Positions 14,540 through 20,656 of a DNA stretch of 22,103 bases are shown here, piece after piece (the first letter of the stretch is position 1; each line of letters opens with the position of its first letter). The stretch is taken from assembly GCA_903898475.1 (NCBI GenBank), contig CAIUFU010000125.1, forward strand, positions 1 through 22,103. The letters are read 5' to 3'. The DNA comes from an uncultured Alphaproteobacteria bacterium. GTDB lineage: Bacteria > Pseudomonadota > Alphaproteobacteria > Rickettsiales > UBA1997. The notes beneath the pieces are model-generated. The model had not been told where the DNA came from, ran no database searches, and was given only the letters and a program-made list of their open reading frames with translations. The position numbers and the translations under genes are program-made.

Positions 14540-15709
14540 ATGACCATCGAAATTAAAGTTCCCGCTCTTGGCGAATCAGTATCAGAAGCTGCAATTGCTA
14601 AGCTTCACAAAAAAGTTGGCGATTCAGTGAAAGCCGACGAATTAATTGTTGAGCTCGAAACCGACAAAGTAACTCTTGAAGTTAACGCCCCGTCAGACGG
14701 CGTGATTTCTGATTTGAAAGTTAAAGAAGGCGACAATGTTAAAGTTGGCGATTTGATCGCGATGATGTCTGCAGGTGGCGCGGCTGTTAAAGTTGCAGCT
14801 CCGGCGCAAAATGCTCAAGCAGCGGCTCCAACTCAAGGCGCAAACGCTTCGTTCCCTCTTTCTCCAGCACCAAAAAAATTGGCTGCCGAAAATAATGTCG
14901 ACACTTCAAAACTTGCAGGATCTGGCAAAGACGGTCGCGTAACTAAAGGTGACGTGCTTGATGCAATCGCGGCTCCTACCGCGGCAGCGGCTCCGGCAGT
15001 TGCGGGCGCTAAACCAACTGAGCGCGTTAGAATGTCGAAACTACGCCAAAAAATTGCTGAACGTTTGAAAGAATCACAAAACACCGCAGCAATTCTAACC
15101 ACTTTCAATGAAGTGGACATGACCGCTGTAATGGCGCTTCGCGGCGAATATAAAGACGCTTTCGAGAAAAAACACGGCGTTAAACTTGGCTTCATGTCTT
15201 TCTTCGTAAAAGCTTGTGTAACTGCGCTAAAAGAGCTTCCAGCCGTTAACGCTGAAATTGACGGCACTGACATTGTTTACAAAAATTTCTACGACATCGG
15301 TGTTGCGGTTGGATCTCCACAAGGCTTGGTAGTTCCGGTTCTACGTGACGCCAACTTGCTAAATCTTGCTCAAGTTGAAAAAGGAATTTCTGAACTTGGC
15401 GTTAAAGCCCGCGACGGTAAATTAACTTTGCCAGACTTGGCTGGAGCCACTTTCACCATTTCAAATGGCGGCGTTTACGGTTCATTAATGTCTACTCCAA
15501 TCATCAACCCTCCACAATCAGCAATTCTTGGCATGCATAAAATCCAAGAGCGCGTAATGGTGGTTGGTGGCGAAATGAAAATCCGCCCAATGATGTATTT
15601 GGCGCTTTCTTACGACCACAGAATTATCGACGGCAAAGAAGCGGTGACCTTCCTTGTGAGAGTTAAAGAACTTCTTGAAGACCCGCGCCGCCTAGTGTTA
15701 GACCTATAA
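14540..15709 (+). CDS. sucB: 2-oxoglutarate dehydrogenase E2 (dihydrolipoyl succinyltransferase)
   Basis: E2 forms the core of the complex and transfers succinyl from its lipoyl arm to CoA. With the ATG at 14540 the product is 389 residues: a single lipoyl domain (1-76) with Lys43 in ELETDKVTLEV, an Ala/Pro-rich linker, a peripheral-subunit-binding domain (about 105-143, containing KKLAAENNVD and GSGKDGRVTKGD), a second linker, and the catalytic domain ending with SYDHRIIDGKEAV, where the His is catalytic. A longer reading from 14483 would translate part of the repeat element and lacks family resemblance, so I rejected it. One lipoyl domain is usual for SucB. No lpd (E3) gene is nearby. Confidence 0.96.
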   Translation: MTIEIKVPALGESVSEAAIAKLHKKVGDSVKADELIVELETDKVTLEVNAPSDGVISDLKVKEGDNVKVGDLIAMMSAGGAAVKVAAPAQNAQAAAPTQGANASFPLSPAPKKLAAENNVDTSKLAGSGKDGRVTKGDVLDAIAAPTAAAAPAVAGAKPTERVRMSKLRQKIAERLKESQNTAAILTTFNEVDMTAVMALRGEYKDAFEKKHGVKLGFMSFFVKACVTALKELPAVNAEIDGTDIVYKNFYDIGVAVGSPQGLVVPVLRDANLLNLAQVEKGISELGVKARDGKLTLPDLAGATFTISNGGVYGSLMSTPIINPPQSAILGMHKIQERVMVVGGEMKIRPMMYLALSYDHRIIDGKEAVTFLVRVKELLEDPRRLVLDL

Positions 15710-15735
15710 TTTTTTAAAATTTAATCAGGATTCAC

Positions 15736-16650
15736 ATGTTATACTTACTTGCCGGAGTCGCAGTTTTAGCCTTTTTGTGTGCTTTCACAGTTGAACAACA
15801 AAGTGTTAAAATTGTTCAGAGGCTCGGCAAGTTTCTTAGAATCGCTCAGCCTGGTTTAAATTTTAAAATTCCTCTTCTTGATCAAGTTGCAGGCAGCCTT
15901 AGCCTTAGAGTCAACCAGCTTGATGTTAAGGTTGAAACCAAAACTGAAGACAACGTTTTCCTTCACGTTTTAGTTTCAGTGCAATTCTTCGTTGATCCAA
16001 ACAAGGTTTACGAAGCCTTCTACAAGCTTGAAGATCCGTCTCGCCAAATCACTTCTTTCGTTTTTGACGTGGTGCGCGCCAAAGTTCCAAAAATCAAACT
16101 TGATGATGTTTTTGAGAAAAAAGACGACATCGCCGTTGCAGTAAAAGAAGAGCTTGAGCAAGTAATGTCAGACTTCGGCTACGGCATTGTTAAAACTTTG
16201 GTAACCGACATTGATCCTGACGCCAAAGTGAAAATCGCCATGAATGAAATCAACGCCGCGCAAAGAATGCGCGTGGTTGCCAGCGAAAAAGGTGAAGCGG
16301 AAAGAATCTTAAAAGTGAAATCAGCAGAAGCCGAAGCGCAAAGCAAAGCCCTACAAGGCAAAGGGATGGCCGACCAAAGAAAAGCAATCATTCAAGGTTT
16401 GAAAGAATCAGTTTCTGATTTCAAAGAATCACTTCCAAACACCACCGAACAAGATGTTTTGAACCTGATTTTAATGACCCAATATTTCGACACGATCAAA
16501 GATTTAGGCGCTTCTTCGCACAACAATACAATCATGATCCCACACTCTCCAAGCGCGGTTGGCGATATTTTGCAGCAGATTTCTAATTCAGTAATTATTG
16601 CGAATCAGGTTTCTAATGCGAATAGCAATTCGGCTGTAACTAAGGTTTAA
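15736..16650 (+). CDS. SPFH/band 7 (stomatin-like) membrane protein
   Basis: SPFH proteins form membrane-bound oligomers that organise lipid microdomains or guard membrane proteases. The 304-residue product has an N-terminal hydrophobic anchor (about 2-17), then an SPFH domain (about 20-200) with VEQQSVKIVQRLGKF, LRVNQLDVKVETKTEDN and a YKLEDPSRQI segment. A charged, alanine-rich coiled-coil region (about 170-225, with AQRMRVVASEKGEAERILKV) follows, then a polar tail. The pattern is close to the stomatin/HIR type rather than HflC/HflK. AGGA occurs about six bases before the ATG. It follows sucB by 26 bases and may share its transcript; no NfeD partner gene is next to it. Confidence 0.88.
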   Translation: MLYLLAGVAVLAFLCAFTVEQQSVKIVQRLGKFLRIAQPGLNFKIPLLDQVAGSLSLRVNQLDVKVETKTEDNVFLHVLVSVQFFVDPNKVYEAFYKLEDPSRQITSFVFDVVRAKVPKIKLDDVFEKKDDIAVAVKEELEQVMSDFGYGIVKTLVTDIDPDAKVKIAMNEINAAQRMRVVASEKGEAERILKVKSAEAEAQSKALQGKGMADQRKAIIQGLKESVSDFKESLPNTTEQDVLNLILMTQYFDTIKDLGASSHNNTIMIPHSPSAVGDILQQISNSVIIANQVSNANSNSAVTKV

Positions 16651-16679
16651 AACCTCTAAAATTATTCCCACATTCTCAA

Positions 16680-17294
16680 ATGCTACTCCTCTTCTTAAAA
16701 TCAATTCTAATCGGCTTATCGGTTGCAATGCCAATCGGACCCATCTCTACCCTCGCAATTAAAAACTGCCTCACTCGCGGCTTTAAAATTGGCTTTGCCA
16801 CCAGCTTTGGTGCCTCAATCACAGAAGGTTTTTACGGCTTTGTCGCAACAGGCGGATTAATTTTTATTTCCAAATTTCTCACAACCTACGTCTCAGAGGT
16901 AAAAATCATCAGCGGTGCAGCCTTGATTTTACTGGCTTGCTACGAAATCAAAACCGCCAATAAAATCAGCACCACCGAAATCAAAACCAAAGCCCGCGGC
17001 TTTTGGCACACCGTATTTTTCACCTCCTTCCTAACTCTCGGCAGCCCAATGACCATCGCGCTTTTCATTGGAGTCTTTGCCACAATGACGGGCACAGTTC
17101 TAACCACCCAAGAAATGGGAATCACTGTTTTAGGAATTTTCTTAGGCTCAGTAATCTGGGCCTTCGTAATGTGCGGCACCGTTGCCACCATTCGCCACAA
17201 ACTTTCACAAACTTGGATGGCACGCGTCAAAATAATTTCCGGCGCAATCATTGGCAGCTTTGGCCTTTACGGAATAATCAGCGTTTTAGCCTAA
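16680..17294 (+). CDS. LysE/RhtB family transporter (first of a tandem pair)
   Basis: This 204-residue hydrophobic protein has about six membrane segments and the N-terminal signature AMPIGPISTLAIKN of the LysE/RhtB amino-acid or metabolite exporter superfamily, with a second family feature SPMTIALFIGVFA in the middle. The next gene, starting one base after its stop, is a paralogue aligned along the whole length, so the pair arose by tandem duplication and is probably translated together. The substrate cannot be told from the sequence. There are no regulator or metabolic genes beside it that point to one. Confidence 0.8.
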   Translation: MLLLFLKSILIGLSVAMPIGPISTLAIKNCLTRGFKIGFATSFGASITEGFYGFVATGGLIFISKFLTTYVSEVKIISGAALILLACYEIKTANKISTTEIKTKARGFWHTVFFTSFLTLGSPMTIALFIGVFATMTGTVLTTQEMGITVLGIFLGSVIWAFVMCGTVATIRHKLSQTWMARVKIISGAIIGSFGLYGIISVLA

Positions 17295-17295
17295 C

Positions 17296-17907
17296 ATGCT
17301 TTTCATCTTTCTTCAAAGCTTCATCATCGGCCTGTCAATCGCGATGCCGATTGGCCCCATTGCAACTCTCTGCATTAAAAATTCTCTCGATCGCGGTTGG
17401 AAATTCGGCTTTGCCATTGGTCTTGGCGCTGCCCTTTCTGAAGGTTTTTACGGATTTGTCGCAGCTGGCGGCCTTGTTTTTGTTTCGCAATTTGCCAACC
17501 ATTATCTTTTTGAAATAAAATTAATTGGCAGCTGCGCCCTAATGTTGATTGGCTTGGCAGAACTGCGCAACTTTCACAAATCGGAAAACAAAGAAATCAA
17601 AATGAAAAGACGCAGCTTCGTAAAAACCGCCGCCTTTTCCTGCGCTCTTTCTTTGACCAGCCCAATGACAATTATTTTTTTCGTCGGGGTTTTTGCCACA
17701 ATCGGCGGCACCACTTTAACTAGCGCAAGTGCGGCTGTCACAGTTCTGGGAGTCTTCTGCGGTTCACTTTTTTGGTCGACAATTTTCTCTGCCGCCATTG
17801 CCAAAATGCGTCACAAAATTTCACAAAAATGGACCGCGCGCCTAAAATTAATTTCTGGCCTAATGATTTTCGGCTTTGGTTTTTACGCCTTTTTTGGCCT
17901 TTTTTAA
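17296..17907 (+). CDS. LysE/RhtB family transporter (second of a tandem pair)
   Basis: The 203-residue paralogue of the preceding gene shares AMPIGPIATLCIKN, SEGFYGFVAAGGLVF, SPMTI and the terminal helix pattern. About six membrane segments are visible. Divergence between the two copies is spread over the whole length, so this is not a very recent duplication; the two could form a heteromer or have different substrates. It is convergent with oxyR, and a 24-bp palindrome lies between their ends. Confidence 0.8.
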   Translation: MLFIFLQSFIIGLSIAMPIGPIATLCIKNSLDRGWKFGFAIGLGAALSEGFYGFVAAGGLVFVSQFANHYLFEIKLIGSCALMLIGLAELRNFHKSENKEIKMKRRSFVKTAAFSCALSLTSPMTIIFFVGVFATIGGTTLTSASAAVTVLGVFCGSLFWSTIFSAAIAKMRHKISQKWTARLKLISGLMIFGFGFYAFFGLF

Positions 17908-17940
17908 AAATTGGACCATTGATTTTGCTGGTCAAAAGCC

Positions 17941-17964
17941 AATTTTCTACAGCTGTAGAAAATT
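17941..17964. repeat. Perfect 24-bp palindrome (copy 2)
   Basis: The core TTTTCTACAGCTGTAGAAAA is extended by AA and TT at the ends, making 24 perfectly palindromic bases. It lies in the 63-base gap between the convergent transporter gene and oxyR. It shares a 23-base identical string with 4994-5016. The convergent position favours a bidirectional terminator hairpin; the lack of a loop and exact conservation leave room for a protein-binding site. Confidence 0.8.
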
Positions 17965-17970
17965 CAAATT

Positions 17971-18837
17971 TCAGGAAATTTTGCTGATTTTTCCAATCTC
18001 TTTTAGCAATTCACCACGCCCCGAACTTTTGCGCCAAACCAAGCCAATTGTGCGTTTGGGAGCATTGGCAATTTCTACGTAAACAATTTTACCGTCTTTT
18101 TGCACCGCAATTTCCGGCATTAAAGTAATGCCAGCGCCCACCGCCACCATTTGCCGCAAGGTTTCCAAACTGCTCGCCTTAAAATCGTGCTGCTCAAAAG
18201 CACCAAGCATTGAGCAAAATTCTAAAGCCTGATTGCGCAAGCAGTGGCCGTCTTCCAAGAGCATTAGCTTTTGGCCTTTTAAATCTTTGGCGTGAATTTT
18301 TTTTGATTTAGCCAGCGCATGACCCTTAGAAAGAGCTAGTAGAAACGGCTCTTCAAAAATTTTTACAACTTCCAAAACTTCACTGGCAATTGGCAGCGCC
18401 ACAAAGGCAGCGTCGATTTCGCCACTGTGCAATTTTTGCAAAAGCACCTCGGTTTTTTCTTCAACCAAAAGCAATTTTAACTGGGGAAATTTTTTAGAAA
18501 TTTTGCCCACCACTTTCGGAAAAAAATAAGACGCCAAGGTTGGAAAAGCGCCAATCCTGAGCTCACCGCTAAATGGATCTTTGGAATTTTTGGCAATGTT
18601 TCTTAATTCTTCTGCCTCGCGCAAAATAATTTCGGCTTTTGCGACAATTTCTTTTCCCACCTTTGTCACCAAAAAATTTTTCTGCGAACGTTCAAAAATT
18701 TGCACACCAAGCTCATCTTCCAACTTTTTAATCTGCATGCTGAGAGTCGGTTGGCTGACAAAAGATTTCTCCGCGGCCCGCGCAAAATGCTGCTCTTTGG
18801 CCACCGACACTAAATATTTTAAATCTCGCAAGTTCAT
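17971..18837 (-). CDS. oxyR: Hydrogen-peroxide-sensing LysR regulator OxyR
   Basis: OxyR activates peroxide defence genes when a disulphide forms between two cysteines. The 288-residue product has an N-terminal winged helix-turn-helix (about 1-60, with AEKSFVSQPTLSMQIKKLEDELG) and the LysR effector domain. The redox segment reads LLEDGHCLRNQALEFC, placing cysteines at 199 and 208, the same positions as in E. coli OxyR. I use the ATG at 18837; a TTG two codons upstream (18843) is also possible. It diverges from ahpC across about 120 bases that contain an OxyR-type operator overlapping its own start, so it probably represses or tunes itself while activating ahpC. Confidence 0.95.
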   Translation of the reverse strand: MNLRDLKYLVSVAKEQHFARAAEKSFVSQPTLSMQIKKLEDELGVQIFERSQKNFLVTKVGKEIVAKAEIILREAEELRNIAKNSKDPFSGELRIGAFPTLASYFFPKVVGKISKKFPQLKLLLVEEKTEVLLQKLHSGEIDAAFVALPIASEVLEVVKIFEEPFLLALSKGHALAKSKKIHAKDLKGQKLMLLEDGHCLRNQALEFCSMLGAFEQHDFKASSLETLRQMVAVGAGITLMPEIAVQKDGKIVYVEIANAPKRTIGLVWRKSSGRGELLKEIGKISKIS

Positions 18838-18872
18838 AGACAAAAGCTATTGGGTTAATCAAATCAATCGAT
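18836..18872. promoter_or_regulatory. OxyR operator in the oxyR-ahpC divergent region
   Basis: ATAG (18836-18839), seven bases, then CTAT (18847-18850) match the OxyR half-site pair exactly. The next two boxes at the expected seven-base spacing are ATCA (18858-18861) and CGAT (18869-18872), partial matches to ATAG and CTAT. The E. coli consensus is four such boxes spaced by seven. The site touches the oxyR start codon and ends next to a possible ahpC -35 box, the classical geometry for autoregulation plus activation. Confidence 0.65.
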
Positions 18873-18873
18873 T

Positions 18874-18900
18874 TTGCTTATTAAGAACCATTCCTACATT
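18874..18900 (+). promoter_or_regulatory. Putative ahpC promoter
   Basis: TTGCTT (18874-18879) could be a -35 box and TACATT (18895-18900) a -10 box. The 15-base spacing is short, as is seen at activator-dependent promoters. It begins one base after the last OxyR box and lies about 55 bases before the ahpC start. Confidence 0.35.
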
Positions 18901-18955
18901 TCGCAACCAAGATTTTGGCGGAGTTGCCAAAATCAAAATTAAATCAGGAGAAAAA

Positions 18956-19492
18956 ATGTTAGGAATCAAAGATACCTTCCCGCAATTCAACGGAAAAGCG
19001 GTTGTAACTAATGACGTGCACGACGCTTTCATCGACATCAGCAACGAAACCTACAAAGGAAAATGGCTGGTGATGTTTTTCTGGCCCAAAGATTTCACCT
19101 TTGTTTGCCCAACTGAAATTGCTGAGTTCGGCAAATTGAACGAACAATTTAAAGATCGCGATGCTCAGCTGATCGGCGCCAGCACAGATTCGGAGTTTGT
19201 TCACTTAGCTTGGCGCAGTCAAAAAGATGAATTGAAAAATTTACCCTTTCCGATGTTTGCCGATGTCAAACGCGATTTGTCGCAGGCGCTTGGAATTTTG
19301 GATAAGGATGAAGGTGTGGCGCAAAGAGCGACTTTCATCGTTGATCCACAAAGCGTTATTCGCTTTGTTTACGTTACTGATTTGAGTGTGGGCAGAAATC
19401 CGAGTGAAGTGCTTAGAGTTTTGGACGCGCTTCAAACAGATGAGCTTTGCCCATGCAATTGGAAGAAAGGAGATGAGGTGATTAAGGTTTAA
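18956..19492 (+). CDS. ahpC: Peroxiredoxin AhpC (AhpD-dependent type)
   Basis: AhpC reduces hydrogen peroxide, organic peroxides and peroxynitrite. The 178-residue product has the peroxidatic site FTFVCPTE (Cys51) and a C-terminal ELCPCNWKKGD with Cys165 and Cys167. This three-cysteine arrangement, with a CXCNW motif, is the mycobacterial-type AhpC that is recycled by AhpD rather than AhpF, and ahpD is indeed the next gene. AGGAG lies about five bases before the ATG at 18956, which fixes the start; the open frame extends upstream to 18581, but that part only shadows oxyR. It is divergent from oxyR and probably activated by it. Confidence 0.95.
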   Translation: MLGIKDTFPQFNGKAVVTNDVHDAFIDISNETYKGKWLVMFFWPKDFTFVCPTEIAEFGKLNEQFKDRDAQLIGASTDSEFVHLAWRSQKDELKNLPFPMFADVKRDLSQALGILDKDEGVAQRATFIVDPQSVIRFVYVTDLSVGRNPSEVLRVLDALQTDELCPCNWKKGDEVIKV

Positions 19493-19508
19493 CAAATCAC
19501 TTCCAGAT

Positions 19509-19542
19509 CGTCTGGCCCCATCATAAGGGCGGGGTCCAGACG
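19509..19542. repeat. Hairpin between ahpC and ahpD
   Basis: CGTCTGGCCCC (19509-19519) is an inverted copy of GGGGTCCAGACG (19531-19542) with one bulged base and an 11-base loop. No T-run follows, so it is not an obvious terminator. Within an operon it may mark an mRNA processing or stability site, or be one more dispersed palindromic repeat. Confidence 0.65.
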
Positions 19543-19580
19543 GACTATTGACAGAAAATAATTTTAACAAAAGGAGCAAA

Positions 19581-20117
19581 ATGCAAAACTTAGAATCCCT
19601 AACAAAATCAATCCCCGAATACGCCCGCGACGTAAAAATAAACCTCCAAACCTTACTCAATACAGAAAACCAAACCCTAACCCAAAAACAAATTTTCGGC
19701 GCCGCGCTGGCCTCGGCTTACGCGACAAAAGAAAAAACTCTGATCAAAGTTTTGCAAAATGAAGCGCAAAATATTTTGTCAGAAGTTCAGCTTAAAGCCG
19801 TCAAAACCGCCTCAGCCTTAATGGCGATGAATAATATTTATTACCGCTTTTTGCATATCAGCGCCGATAAAGAATATTCACAATTGCCTGCGGGGCTTAG
19901 AATGAGAGGCATTTTGGATCACGGAATTGAAAAAATAGATTTCGAAATTTTCTCACTCGCAGTCTCAATTATAAACGGCTGCGGAATGTGTATTGACGCG
20001 CACGCAAATCAGTTGTTAAAACATGGCATGTCAAAATCTCAGATCCAAATGACTGCGAAAATCGCTGCGGTCGTAAACTCAGCAGCGCAAGTTTTAATAA
20101 TCGAAAATCAGGAATAA
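19581..20117 (+). CDS. ahpD: Alkylhydroperoxidase AhpD
   Basis: AhpD is a thiol-disulphide reductant of AhpC with weak peroxidase activity of its own; in mycobacteria it links AhpC to lipoylated SucB and Lpd. The 178-residue, helical product has the active-site motif NGCGMCIDAH (Cys134, Cys137, His141), with an upstream Glu in a DHGIEKIDFE segment. AAGGAG lies just before the ATG at 19581, which supports this start rather than an in-frame ATG at 19548. It follows ahpC after a hairpin and precedes dps by three bases. The window also holds sucB, the possible electron donor, about 4 kb away. Confidence 0.93.
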   Translation: MQNLESLTKSIPEYARDVKINLQTLLNTENQTLTQKQIFGAALASAYATKEKTLIKVLQNEAQNILSEVQLKAVKTASALMAMNNIYYRFLHISADKEYSQLPAGLRMRGILDHGIEKIDFEIFSLAVSIINGCGMCIDAHANQLLKHGMSKSQIQMTAKIAAVVNSAAQVLIIENQE

Positions 20118-20120
20118 TTT

Positions 20121-20558
20121 ATGAAAAATCATCAAACCGCCGCAAGTCTCGAAAAAACTTTAGCTAATTCTTATTTGCTGCAATTGAAACTGCAGAACTA
20201 TCACTGGAACGTGGTTGGCCCACATTTCAAACCACTGCACGAATTATTCGGTGCTCAATATGAAGAGTTGTCGGTTTCAATTGATGAAATCGCCGAAAGA
20301 TTGCGTGGGCTTGGAGCCAAAGTTGAAGCCACTTTTGAGCATTTTCAAAAATTGAGCAAAATCAAAAACGGCGACAAAAATTTAAATAGTGACGCAATGA
20401 TTAAAGATTTAATCGCCAGTCACGAAATTGTAGTTGCTGACCTGAAAGCGGGCACCAAAGCAGCGCAAGAAGAAGGAGATGAAGCTAGCGCAGATTTATT
20501 TATCAACAGAACTACTGCGCATGAAAAAGCGATTTGGATGCTGGTTTCGAGTTTGTAA
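20121..20558 (+). CDS. dps: Dps-family DNA-protecting ferritin-like protein
   Basis: Dps forms a 12-subunit shell that oxidises and stores iron using hydrogen peroxide, preventing Fenton chemistry on DNA. The 145-residue product has the family ferroxidase residues in QNYHWNVVGPHFKPLHELF and SIDEIAERLRGLG: His28, His40, Asp55 and Glu59. It is slightly short, with no long lysine-rich N-terminal tail, so DNA binding may be weak. It begins three bases after ahpD and ends before a strong terminator, so it is the last gene of ahpC-ahpD-dps. OxyR control of dps is known in enterobacteria and is likely here through the shared transcript. Confidence 0.94.
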   Translation: MKNHQTAASLEKTLANSYLLQLKLQNYHWNVVGPHFKPLHELFGAQYEELSVSIDEIAERLRGLGAKVEATFEHFQKLSKIKNGDKNLNSDAMIKDLIASHEIVVADLKAGTKAAQEEGDEASADLFINRTTAHEKAIWMLVSSL

Positions 20559-20574
20559 CTGAAGTAAAAATAAA

Positions 20575-20611
20575 AAAAGCCGATGGTGATTAAACTTCAC
20601 CATCGGCTTTT
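20575..20611. terminator. Bidirectional rho-independent terminator after dps
   Basis: A perfect 15-bp stem, AAAAGCCGATGGTGA (20575-20589) with its complement at 20597-20611, encloses a 7-base loop and is flanked by A- and T-runs on the two sides. It lies between dps and the convergent surface-protein gene and can stop transcription from both. Confidence 0.92.
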
Positions 20612-20656
20612 AAATCACTTTGTTTTTCTGCTACCGATTTTGTAAGGCAAATTTAG

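Noticed and set aside
18581..18955. Upstream extension of the ahpC frame
   Set aside because: It lies opposite oxyR and the operator region; a good Shine-Dalgarno precedes the ATG at 18956, where AhpC homology begins.
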